This document shows, one piece after another, positions 1 to 5,689 of a DNA stretch of 5,821 nt. The notes under the pieces are model-generated. The model was not told the origin of the DNA. It was given only the letters and a program-made list of their open reading frames with translations, and made no database searches. The translations under genes were made by a program, and so were the position numbers. Source of the stretch: an uncultured Polyangiaceae bacterium (lineage in GTDB: Bacteria > Myxococcota_A > Polyangia > Polyangiales > Houyiibacteriaceae); NCBI GenBank assembly GCA_947258625.1, contig CAMYJN010000179.1, forward strand, positions 1-5,821. Reading direction: 5' to 3'. Numbering within the stretch: position 1 is the first letter of the stretch; every line of letters starts with the position of its first letter.

Positions 1-32
1 CGCGCAAGCAGGTTGGCAAGTGGTATTCTCAT
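1..32 (-). CDS. Possible N-terminus of a divergent gene (partial, off the left edge)
   Basis: An ATG on the minus strand (bases 32-30) opens a frame that stays open to the window edge and reads MRIPLANLLA. A GAGG sequence lies four bases upstream of the ATG, a plausible though tightly spaced ribosome binding site. Only about ten residues are visible, so no family can be named and the frame could be chance. If real, the gene diverges from phoB and shares its upstream region, including the candidate PhoB operator. Confidence 0.2.
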   Translation of the reverse strand, partial: MRIPLANLLA

Positions 33-125
33 GGCACCTCGCGGCCAACCTTCTCATCCCTTCTTACCCGGCTCAAACGATAAGTCCGCTGGGCATAATC
101 TCCCGCAATTTGGCGTCGATCCGCG

Positions 126-153
126 TTGTGGCCCGGCCGAGGCAGTGTAAACT
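126..153 (+). promoter_or_regulatory. Weak sigma-70-like promoter candidate upstream of phoB
   Basis: TTGTGG (126-131) and TAAACT (148-153) are separated by 16 bases and match the -35 and -10 consensus at 3/6 and 4/6 positions. This could supply basal phoB transcription independent of PhoB. It is a weak match found by eye in a non-coding stretch, and such pairs arise often by chance. The rest of 33-177 shows no gene, RNA or repeat that I can support; a lone CATAAT at 94-99 has no good -35 partner. Confidence 0.2.
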
Positions 154-177
154 CGGGGTTGCTCGCTTGGAACGCGT

Positions 178-195
178 CCGTCACCGGAACGTCAC
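178..195 (+). promoter_or_regulatory. Candidate Pho box (PhoB operator) upstream of phoB
   Basis: The site reads CCGTCACCGGAACGTCAC: CGTCAC at 179-184 is repeated exactly at 190-195, an 11-base period. PhoB boxes are two 7-base direct repeats (consensus CTGTCAT) separated by 4 bases, so they have the same period, and the GTCA core is intact in both halves. Against the E. coli consensus I count about 11 of 18 matches, mostly in the repeats. The site ends 30 bases before the phoB ATG, the right place for autoregulation. The spacing and the core are seen directly; binding is inferred. Confidence 0.55.
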
Positions 196-225
196 AAGGG
201 GTGAGCAGGCTTCTGGCAATTGAGT

Positions 226-915
226 ATGGGTTCGCGAATCCTAGTCGTAGAGGACGAGACCGACCTGGCCGAGTTGGTGGCAATCAACCTTCGAGGCGCG
301 GGTCACGACGTCACCGTTGTACATGACGGCAAAACCGCCTTGGCCGAAATCCAACGCAGCCAGCCGGACTTGCTCGTGCTCGACGTGATGTTGCCAGACA
401 TCTCGGGCATCGAAGTGTGCCGGCGACTGCGACGAAGCGCCGAAACGGTTCGTGTTCCGGTGATCATGCTCACGGCTCGAACCGACGAGGTCGATCGCGT
501 CGTCGGTTTCGAAGTGGGCGCCGACGACTACGTCCCGAAGCCGTTCAGCCCACGAGAGCTCGTACTGAGAGTGGAGGCGATTCTCCGTCGAACGATCCCC
601 GCCGCCGAAGTGGTTGGCCCTCAGGTGATCGCGCTTGGCAATCTCGTCATCGACGTTCCGGCCCATCGAGTCGAAGTGGAAAGCGAGGAGATTCTCCTGA
701 CCGCGCTCGAATTTCGCTTGCTTCTCGACTTGGCGAGCCGCGCAGGACGCGTCCAGTCTCGGGACGCACTTCTTGAGCGGGTCTGGGGTTATTCGCCCAA
801 CGTCGAGACGCGCACCGTCGACACGCACGTCAAAAGGCTTCGGGAGAAGCTCGGTGCAGGCGCCGCGCACATCGAGACCGTTCGGGGCGTAGGCTACCGG
901 GCGCTCAAATCCTAG
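226..915 (+). CDS. phoB: Phosphate regulon response regulator PhoB
   Basis: OmpR/PhoB-type cytoplasmic transcription factor that is phosphorylated by PhoR and binds Pho boxes. The ATG start at 226 gives 229 residues, the same length as E. coli PhoB. It also puts the receiver residues at the family's standard positions: acidic pair E9-D10, phospho-acceptor D53 (in LLVLDVMLP), T83 and K105 (in YVPKPF). A TTG two codons upstream is possible but less likely. The winged-helix DNA-binding domain covers about 130-229, with the recognition helix in RTVDTHVKRLREKL and the wing in ETVRGVGYR. No good Shine-Dalgarno sequence precedes the ATG. A candidate Pho box lies 30 bases upstream, suggesting autoregulation. 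phoR follows 36 bases later on the same strand. All catalytic residues are present and I see no damage. PhoB is preferred over other OmpR-family members because phoR, pst genes and phoU are all adjacent. Confidence 0.96.
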   Translation: MGSRILVVEDETDLAELVAINLRGAGHDVTVVHDGKTALAEIQRSQPDLLVLDVMLPDISGIEVCRRLRRSAETVRVPVIMLTARTDEVDRVVGFEVGADDYVPKPFSPRELVLRVEAILRRTIPAAEVVGPQVIALGNLVIDVPAHRVEVESEEILLTALEFRLLLDLASRAGRVQSRDALLERVWGYSPNVETRTVDTHVKRLREKLGAGAAHIETVRGVGYRALKS

Positions 916-951
916 GTTGGTCAGGGGCCCAAGCCCGCGTATTCTCCCTTG

Positions 952-2322
952 GTGATTCGACGTTACACGCTGCTGGGCGGGGCGATCGCGCTGATGATGG
1001 CTGTCTTGTATGCGATTTGGCGCAGCGCTGCCCCCAACTCGCCAGTCTGGCTCGTGTTTTTGGCAGGCCTAGCGCTCGCCGGCCTCTTCTCTTGGATTGC
1101 AGCGCGCGGCGACGCCCGGGATTTGCGGCGCCTGCAGAGGCTGGTCGACGCGCTCTCGGCGCGGGACTACGGCGCGCGGGCTCGACTTCAGCGCCCAGGC
1201 GCCATCGGAACTCTGGGGCGCTCACTCGACGCACTCGCGGACGGGCTGTCGATGAGCGAACAAAAGAAAAGGAGCCGGAAAGATCGCTTGCGGACGATTC
1301 TGAACGCCATGGCCGAAGCCGTCATGGTCACCGACGCGGACGGTCACATCACGCTCAGCAACGAAGTGCTGGCCGACCTGGTTGGCTTCGACCCCGAAGG
1401 CAAGACGGCGGTCGAGGCAATCCGGCATCCCGATTTTCGTCGAGCGGTCGAAGATGCGCAGCAAGGCTTTTTGGGAGTGCTCGAGATCGAGCTCGACGAC
1501 TTGCGGGAGGGCGAACGTCGCAACCTTCGCGCATCCGTCTCGCCGCTTCGGAATCACCAGGGCATCGTCGCAGTCTTCTACGACATCACCGCCGAGCGGG
1601 AGGCGGATCGGGTTCGAAGAGACTTCGTCGCTAATGCAGGCCACGAGCTCCGCACGCCGCTGACCGCGATTCGTGGATTTGCCGAGACTCTGCGAGACGG
1701 AGCCATCCGGGATCCAGAATCGGCCAAGGGCTTCCTCGATGTCATTCTCAGGCACTCCCAGCGCCTTCAGGCGCTGGTCGACGACCTCGCTGACCTGAGC
1801 CGCTTCGAAGGGGAGGATCTGGAGCTGGACTTAGAACCCGTCCCCTCCGGAGCCGTGCTCGGCCAAGTCGTTCGGGGGCTCGAGTCCCAGTCCAAGGCGA
1901 AAGGCTTGAAGGTCATCTGCGTGGGTTTGGACGATGCGCCTCCGGTTTTGGCCGAGCCGCGCGCACTCGAGCAGGTGCTGGTCAACCTCGTCGACAATGC
2001 GATCAAATACACGCCCGAAGGGGGAGAGGTGCGGGTCGAGATTGCCCCCGAAGGGGAAGATGTGTTCATCGAGGTTGCCAACACGGGGCCCGGGATTCCC
2101 AGAAAGCACCTTCCTCGTGTCTTCGAGCGCTTCTACCGGGTCGATGCTGGCCGGTCCCGCGAGCTCGGGGGCACGGGCCTCGGGCTATCGATCGTGAAGC
2201 ATCTGGTGTCGAAAATCGGCGGTGAGATCAATGTCGATAGCAGTGACGGTTGGACCCGATTCCAGCTCAGCATACCCCGTGCAGATAGCCCCAAGAGCGA
2301 CACAGGCGTGTCACCAAGCTGA
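952..2322 (+). CDS. phoR: Phosphate regulon sensor histidine kinase PhoR
   Basis: Inner-membrane kinase and probable phosphatase for PhoB. From the GTG at 952 it has 456 residues (an adjacent TTG at 949 is the alternative start; neither has a clear ribosome binding site). Two membrane helices at about 7-23 and 32-51 are joined by only about 8 residues, so there is no periplasmic sensor, as in known PhoR proteins that read Pst/PhoU instead. Next come a HAMP-like linker (about 53-105), a PAS domain (about 111-211), and a DHp domain with the H box NAGHELRTPL, phospho-acceptor H231 and T235 in the E-x-x-T phosphatase motif. The ATPase domain has the N box NLVDNAIKY (345-353), the F box ERFYRVD and the G2 box GGTGLGL (406-412). 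The G1 box reads ANTGPGI, with Asn377 where Asp is usual. The stop codon lies inside the candidate operator of the next gene. Confidence 0.94.
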   Translation: MIRRYTLLGGAIALMMAVLYAIWRSAAPNSPVWLVFLAGLALAGLFSWIAARGDARDLRRLQRLVDALSARDYGARARLQRPGAIGTLGRSLDALADGLSMSEQKKRSRKDRLRTILNAMAEAVMVTDADGHITLSNEVLADLVGFDPEGKTAVEAIRHPDFRRAVEDAQQGFLGVLEIELDDLREGERRNLRASVSPLRNHQGIVAVFYDITAEREADRVRRDFVANAGHELRTPLTAIRGFAETLRDGAIRDPESAKGFLDVILRHSQRLQALVDDLADLSRFEGEDLELDLEPVPSGAVLGQVVRGLESQSKAKGLKVICVGLDDAPPVLAEPRALEQVLVNLVDNAIKYTPEGGEVRVEIAPEGEDVFIEVANTGPGIPRKHLPRVFERFYRVDAGRSRELGGTGLGLSIVKHLVSKIGGEINVDSSDGWTRFQLSIPRADSPKSDTGVSPS

Positions 2323-2325
2323 CAC
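2308..2325 (+). promoter_or_regulatory. Candidate Pho box ahead of the porin, overlapping the phoR stop codon
   Basis: The site reads GTGTCACCAAGCTGACAC. Split as 7+4+7 it gives GTGTCAC and CTGACAC with the 11-base period of PhoB boxes; I count 13 of 18 matches to the E. coli consensus CTGTCATAWAWCTGTCAY. It is also a perfect inverted repeat (GTGTCA, 6-base spacer, TGACAC), so a symmetric dimeric regulator is an alternative reading. The site covers the last phoR codons and ends 24 bases before the porin ATG. A porin of the phosphate-selective family is an expected PhoB target. Binding is inferred, not shown. Confidence 0.5.
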
Positions 2326-2335
2326 ATTCGGCGCG

Positions 2336-2341
2336 TAACAC
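2336..2341 (+). promoter_or_regulatory. Candidate -10 element for the porin promoter
   Basis: TAACAC begins exactly 10 bases after the candidate Pho box. That spacing resembles PhoB-activated promoters, where the Pho box replaces the -35 element. It keeps only three of six consensus bases. Transcription would then start at about 2347-2350, at or next to the porin ATG, giving a leaderless or near-leaderless message. It also lies in the loop region of the small inverted repeat CGGCG (2329-2333) / CGCCG (2341-2345). Confidence 0.25.
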
Positions 2342-2349
2342 GCCGGCAA

Positions 2350-3867
2350 ATGACACCGACCCGCTTCATTTGTCACGCTTTGCTGGCCCTCCTGGCCCTG
2401 AGCGTCGTTCGCCCCGTCTTGGCCGAAGACGCACCCGTTTCCGAGGAAAAACTTGCGCCTTCGACCGAAGAGGCGATTCAGGACCTTCCCCCGAAACAGC
2501 AGGAAGCCGTCGAGCAGGCGCTCGAGCAAGCCGAGACGCCGGCAGGGACGACGGTGATCGTAGTCCCGCCGCCCGATGCGGAAATGCGGAAGTACGACCC
2601 AAGCTCGGAAACCGACCAGGAAGCGGCAGCCGAAGAATACGTTCGGCGTGACGTCCCAGGCGATCAGCTCCACCCCAAGGGCGAAGACGAACTGATGGGC
2701 GACCACATCGTCGACCGCGGAGACATCAAGTTCAGGCCGGGTAAGGGCGTCGAGATCAACAGCGCGGATGACGAGTTCCAGTTGCGAATTCGCGTCCGCG
2801 TCCAGTTTCTATGGACGGTGCTCAACGGCGAGGTCGGTCCCAAAGAAGCCGACGAGCCGGATGAAGTCACGAACAACTTCCGAATTCGCCGCGCCCGCTT
2901 CGTCTTCCAAGGGCACGCTTTTGGAAAACACAACCAGTACAAGCTCGAGATCGACCCGCTTCGCGCAGACAACGTCGTCCTCGATTACTATCTCGACTTC
3001 ACGAAAAAGAGGGACATCCAGGTCCGTATCGGCCAGTACAAGATCTCATCGAACCGTCAGCGCGTCATCTCTTCGGGCAACCTGCAAATGGTCGATCGGT
3101 CTATCGTCAACGCGGAGTTCACGCTCGATCGCGACATCGGAATCGACCTTCGATCCCGAGATTTCCTGGGCAAAAACAAGATGCGCTACGTTTTCGGCAT
3201 CTCGTCCGGCAACGGGCTCAACAACCCTCAGTTCACCGACTTCTCGATGGTGTACTTGGCGCGCATCGAGTACCTGCCGCTCGGCATCTTCCGAGACTAC
3301 AGCGAGGTGGATTTCGCGCGAACCAAGCCGCGGCTTTCGATCGGCGCTGTGTATTCGTTCTTTCAGGGTGCGACTCGCGTTCGAGGCATGATCGGCGAGG
3401 ATTTCGCCGACGGCGGGACCGCCAACTACCACTTCGCGTATGTGGATGCGATCTTCAAAGCGCGCGGCTTCTCGGCGATCACCGAGCTCGCCTTTCGGGA
3501 GGGCTACCGCAAGAACATCGGCGACAACACCGACCCGCCCGGTTGCGACCCTTTGATCGATCCCGCGTGCGCCCCTGTCGACCCGACTGCGCCTCGCAAC
3601 GGCATCGGCTGGACGCTGCAAGCGGGTTACCTCGTTCCGCGCACACGCTTCGAGCTTGCTGGGCGCGTCGGGCTCATCAAGGCCATTTCGACGAGGCGCC
3701 CCACCAGTTTGACCGACCGTTACGGGACCACGTTCTCGGTAAGCTGGTACTTCGCTCGGCATCCGTTCAAGATCCAGGCTGATGTGTCTCAGATCTGGAA
3801 CGCAGATCAAGAGCGATATTTGGACGGCGCGACGACTTTCCGCTTGCAACTCCAGGCTTCCCTCTAG
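2350..3867 (+). CDS. OprP/OprO-type phosphate-selective outer-membrane porin
   Basis: Outer-membrane beta-barrel expected to pass phosphate or another anion into the periplasm. It has 505 residues, beginning with a Sec signal peptide: a short basic start, the core ALLALLALSV, and likely cleavage after VLA (residue 25). Residues 26 to about 135 form an acidic Pro/Glu/Gln-rich segment with a short helical stretch. The barrel starts near 143 with alternating strands (FQLRIRVRVQF) and then the family-like RIRRARFVFQG at about 178-188, followed by YKLEID. Residues 390-412 form a Pro/Asp-rich insertion with two cysteines, C399 and C407, probably an extracellular loop. The C-terminus is a beta strand ending in Leu rather than the usual Phe or Trp. 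The ATG has no Shine-Dalgarno sequence. Upstream is a candidate Pho box; the lipoprotein gene starts one base after the stop codon. The family assignment rests on remembered sequence patterns; phosphate selectivity is inferred from the Pho context. Confidence 0.87.
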   Translation: MTPTRFICHALLALLALSVVRPVLAEDAPVSEEKLAPSTEEAIQDLPPKQQEAVEQALEQAETPAGTTVIVVPPPDAEMRKYDPSSETDQEAAAEEYVRRDVPGDQLHPKGEDELMGDHIVDRGDIKFRPGKGVEINSADDEFQLRIRVRVQFLWTVLNGEVGPKEADEPDEVTNNFRIRRARFVFQGHAFGKHNQYKLEIDPLRADNVVLDYYLDFTKKRDIQVRIGQYKISSNRQRVISSGNLQMVDRSIVNAEFTLDRDIGIDLRSRDFLGKNKMRYVFGISSGNGLNNPQFTDFSMVYLARIEYLPLGIFRDYSEVDFARTKPRLSIGAVYSFFQGATRVRGMIGEDFADGGTANYHFAYVDAIFKARGFSAITELAFREGYRKNIGDNTDPPGCDPLIDPACAPVDPTAPRNGIGWTLQAGYLVPRTRFELAGRVGLIKAISTRRPTSLTDRYGTTFSVSWYFARHPFKIQADVSQIWNADQERYLDGATTFRLQLQASL

Positions 3868-3868
3868 T

Positions 3869-4189
3869 TTGCGCGCCTTCGGCCTCGTGACTGCTTTGTT
3901 CTGGCTGTTCGCTGCTTGCAAACCCACGAGCACGGAAACCACCTCGAGCATCAAGGTCGTCCATAAGGAGCCCCGCTGTGAGAGGATCGGCGTCGTAGAG
4001 GGCGCCGGCGGCAACGATAGGGCCGCTCGAGCCGACGCATTCGAGCAGGCGGCCGAACGTGGCGCGACACACATCATGCTGCAGCCTCCGCACCCCGACC
4101 TCGAAGATGGGATGACGATGATCGTGACCGCGAAAATCTATCGCTGCCCACCGCCGGACGAAGTGTTTGCGCCGGTCGGCTACCCTTGA
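3869..4189 (+). CDS. Small DUF4156/RcsF-like outer-membrane lipoprotein
   Basis: I chose the TTG at 3869, one base after the porin stop codon. It gives 106 residues beginning with a compact lipoprotein signal (MRAFGLVTALFWLFAAC). An ATG at 3782 would overlap the porin by 86 bases and bury the signal sequence. The lipid-attachment Cys is C17; the lipobox has Phe at -3, less usual than Leu. Lys at +2 is compatible with outer-membrane sorting. After a Ser/Thr-rich linker (19-30), the domain shows Cys37 followed by ERIGVVEG, an Ala-rich helix (AFEQAAERGATHIML, 57-71) and a final strand ending YRC (Cys93). That order, with Cys before LGxV, an AAxxGAxxI helix and a closing YRC, resembles DUF4156 lipoproteins and the RcsF fold. 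The two cysteines probably form a disulfide. Close spacing suggests translation coupled to the porin. The function is unknown; the family call is from memory and moderate. Confidence 0.68.
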   Translation: MRAFGLVTALFWLFAACKPTSTETTSSIKVVHKEPRCERIGVVEGAGGNDRAARADAFEQAAERGATHIMLQPPHPDLEDGMTMIVTAKIYRCPPPDEVFAPVGYP

Positions 4190-4208
4190 GCCGAAAACCG
4201 AGGCCTCA
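4187..4208. terminator. Short hairpin between convergent genes (weak terminator candidate)
   Basis: TGAGCC (4187-4192) can pair with GGCCTCA (4202-4208) with one bulged C and a 9-base A-rich loop. The stem base is formed by the two facing stop codons: the lipoprotein TGA and the complement of the phoU TGA. No T-run follows on either strand, so it is not a standard intrinsic terminator. It is the only paired structure I see in the 16-base gap between the operons. Confidence 0.22.
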
Positions 4209-4898
4209 GCCGTGGCCGTGACGAACGTCGCGCCCTTCGGCGAGAAAGATCACCATCTCCGCGATGTTGGTCGCGTGATCGGCGATTCGCTCGAGGTACT
4301 TCGCGCAGTTGCAGATCCGCATGCCGTCCGGAATACGAGATGGGTCGTCCTTCATGTACTCGAGGCAGAGCGCCACGACTTCGCCGTAGATGTCGTCGAC
4401 CGCGTCGTCTTGCTGAAAGATATCGCGGGCCTTGCCTGGGTTCTCGTCGACCAGCGCGTTGAGCGCATCGCGGAGCATGGCGCGGGCGTGCTGCGCCATT
4501 TCCGGAAGTTTCGAGCCCGGCTTGCTCAGACCGTCGGACAGCTCCATCTCCATCGCGCGCTCTGCAATGTTGACGGCCTCGTCACCGATTCGCTCGAGGT
4601 CGGTCGATGCCTTGACGGCGGCAACGGCGAAGCGCAGGTCACGGCCGACCGGCTGTCGTAGCGCCAGGATACGCACCGCGAGGTCGTCGACCTCCACCTC
4701 GTCTTCGTTCATCAGATGGTCGGCCTGCATGACTTCGTTGGCCAGGCTGACGTCGCGGTCCTCGAACGCACGCACCGCAACGCTGATCATTTGCTCGCAT
4801 CGACCGCCCATCGCGAGGAGGCGATCCTTCAGATTGCGCAGCTCAGCCTCAAACTCTTGATGGGTGTGCGTGAGCAAGGGTCGGCTGGGGCGCGCCAT
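4206..4898 (-). CDS. phoU: Phosphate signalling regulator PhoU
   Basis: Cytoplasmic all-helical protein that in the standard model links the Pst transporter to PhoR and keeps the Pho regulon off when phosphate is plentiful. It has 230 residues, close to the usual length. Two repeated three-helix bundles are visible, each with the metal-binding signature: DLERIGDEAVNIAE (100-113) and YLERIADHATNIAE (201-214). The first helix includes FEAELRNLKDRLLAMG (16-31). The ATG overlaps the pstB stop codon by one base (TAATG on the minus strand), and a TAGG eight bases upstream may be a weak ribosome binding site within pstB. The C-terminus RHGHG is a short His/Gly tail of no known role. It is the last gene of the pst operon, the position expected for phoU. 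No defects seen. Confidence 0.96.
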   Translation of the reverse strand: MARPSRPLLTHTHQEFEAELRNLKDRLLAMGGRCEQMISVAVRAFEDRDVSLANEVMQADHLMNEDEVEVDDLAVRILALRQPVGRDLRFAVAAVKASTDLERIGDEAVNIAERAMEMELSDGLSKPGSKLPEMAQHARAMLRDALNALVDENPGKARDIFQQDDAVDDIYGEVVALCLEYMKDDPSRIPDGMRICNCAKYLERIADHATNIAEMVIFLAEGRDVRHGHG

Positions 4899-5689
4899 TA
4901 TCCAAACCTACCGGAAATATACTCCTCCGTACGCTTTCTGGAGGGGCGGGTGAACATGGTTTCGGTGTGGCCGTGCTCAATGAGCTCGCCCATATAGAAA
5001 AATGCCGTGAAATCGCTGACTCGGGCGGCCTGCTGCATCGAGTGCGTCACGATCACAATCGTGTAATTTTCGCGCAGCTCGCGGATCAGCTCCTCGATTT
5101 TTGCGGTCGCGATGGGGTCGAGCGCGGAGGCAGGCTCGTCCATCAGGATCACCTCCGGCCAGACCGCCAGACAGCGCGCGATGCAGAGGCGCTGCTGCTG
5201 GCCGCCCGAGAGCCCGAGCGCCGAGCTCTGGAGCCGGTCCTTCACCTCATCCCAGAGGGCCGCCCCTTTGAGGGACTCCTCGACGCGCTCCGCAATGACA
5301 TCCTTGTCTTTTTCGCCTCCGATCCGAAGCCCAAAAGCGACGTTGTCGAAGATCGACTTCGGAAAGGGATTCGACTTCTGGAAGACCATGCCGACTCTGC
5401 GGCGGACCTCCACCGGGTCGATGCTCCGGTCATAGATGTTCTCGCCATCGAGCAGGATGCGCCCCTCGACTCGGCAGCTGTCGATCGTGTCATTCATGCG
5501 GTTGAGCGCGCGCAGGTAGGTGCTCTTGCCGCAGCCCGAGGGCCCGATTAGCGCGGTCACGCTCCGGTCGGTGATGTCGAAGTCGACGTTCCGAATGGCG
5601 TGATTGTCCCCGTAGTAGACGTTGACCCCCCGTGTCTCCATCTTCACGTCGTTCGGGGCTTCGGCGGCCGCTTCTTTGAGCGTGTTCAT
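4898..5689 (-). CDS. pstB: Phosphate import ATP-binding protein PstB
   Basis: ABC ATPase that powers phosphate uptake through the PstC-PstA channel at the inner membrane. It has 263 residues, with all nucleotide-binding motifs intact: the aromatic A-loop YYG (25-27), Walker [10 protein letters not shown] (49-57, Lys55), Q-loop Gln104 in VFQKSNPFP, signature LSGGQQQR (160-167), Walker B VILMDEP with Glu185, D-loop SALD and switch His216. The PstB hallmarks NRMND after Walker A, SALDPIAT, and the C-terminal EEYISGRFG identify it as PstB rather than another importer ATPase. About 17 residues precede the conserved core. Its ATG overlaps the pstA stop codon (ATGA) and it lacks a clear Shine-Dalgarno sequence, so translation is probably coupled to pstA. 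phoU follows with a one-base overlap. Confidence 0.98.
   Translation of the reverse strand: MNTLKEAAAEAPNDVKMETRGVNVYYGDNHAIRNVDFDITDRSVTALIGPSGCGKSTYLRALNRMNDTIDSCRVEGRILLDGENIYDRSIDPVEVRRRVGMVFQKSNPFPKSIFDNVAFGLRIGGEKDKDVIAERVEESLKGAALWDEVKDRLQSSALGLSGGQQQRLCIARCLAVWPEVILMDEPASALDPIATAKIEELIRELRENYTIVIVTHSMQQAARVSDFTAFFYMGELIEHGHTETMFTRPSRKRTEEYISGRFG

Noticed and set aside
20..223. 67-codon plus-strand frame ending just before phoB
   Set aside because: No ribosome binding site, no recognisable family, and it runs through the operator candidate; most likely chance.
29..283. 84-codon minus-strand frame covering the phoB upstream region and start
   Set aside because: It overlaps the phoB start and the operator candidate, is rich in Arg and Pro, and shows no motif.
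241..870. 209-codon open frame on the minus strand across phoB
   Set aside because: It is fully antisense to phoB, whose receiver and DNA-binding motifs are intact, and it shows no domain of its own.
925..936. GGGC-CCAA-GCCC hairpin between phoB and phoR
   Set aside because: Only four base pairs and no T-run; too weak to call a terminator or attenuator.
3782..3868. N-terminal extension of the lipoprotein from the ATG at 3782
   Set aside because: It would overlap the porin by 86 bases and place the signal sequence about 30 residues inside the protein; the TTG at 3869 gives a normal lipoprotein signal.
3046..4077. 343-codon open frame on the minus strand across the porin and lipoprotein genes
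   Set aside because: It lies antisense to a porin with clear signal peptide and barrel strands; its translation is Arg/Ala/Val-rich without recognisable motifs, as expected for a GC-rich shadow frame.
4167..4661. 164-codon plus-strand frame across phoU
   Set aside because: Antisense shadow of phoU; no motif, and it overlaps the end of the lipoprotein gene.
4967..5551. 194-codon plus-strand frame across pstB
   Set aside because: Antisense shadow of pstB, whose Walker A, signature and Walker B motifs all read on the minus strand.
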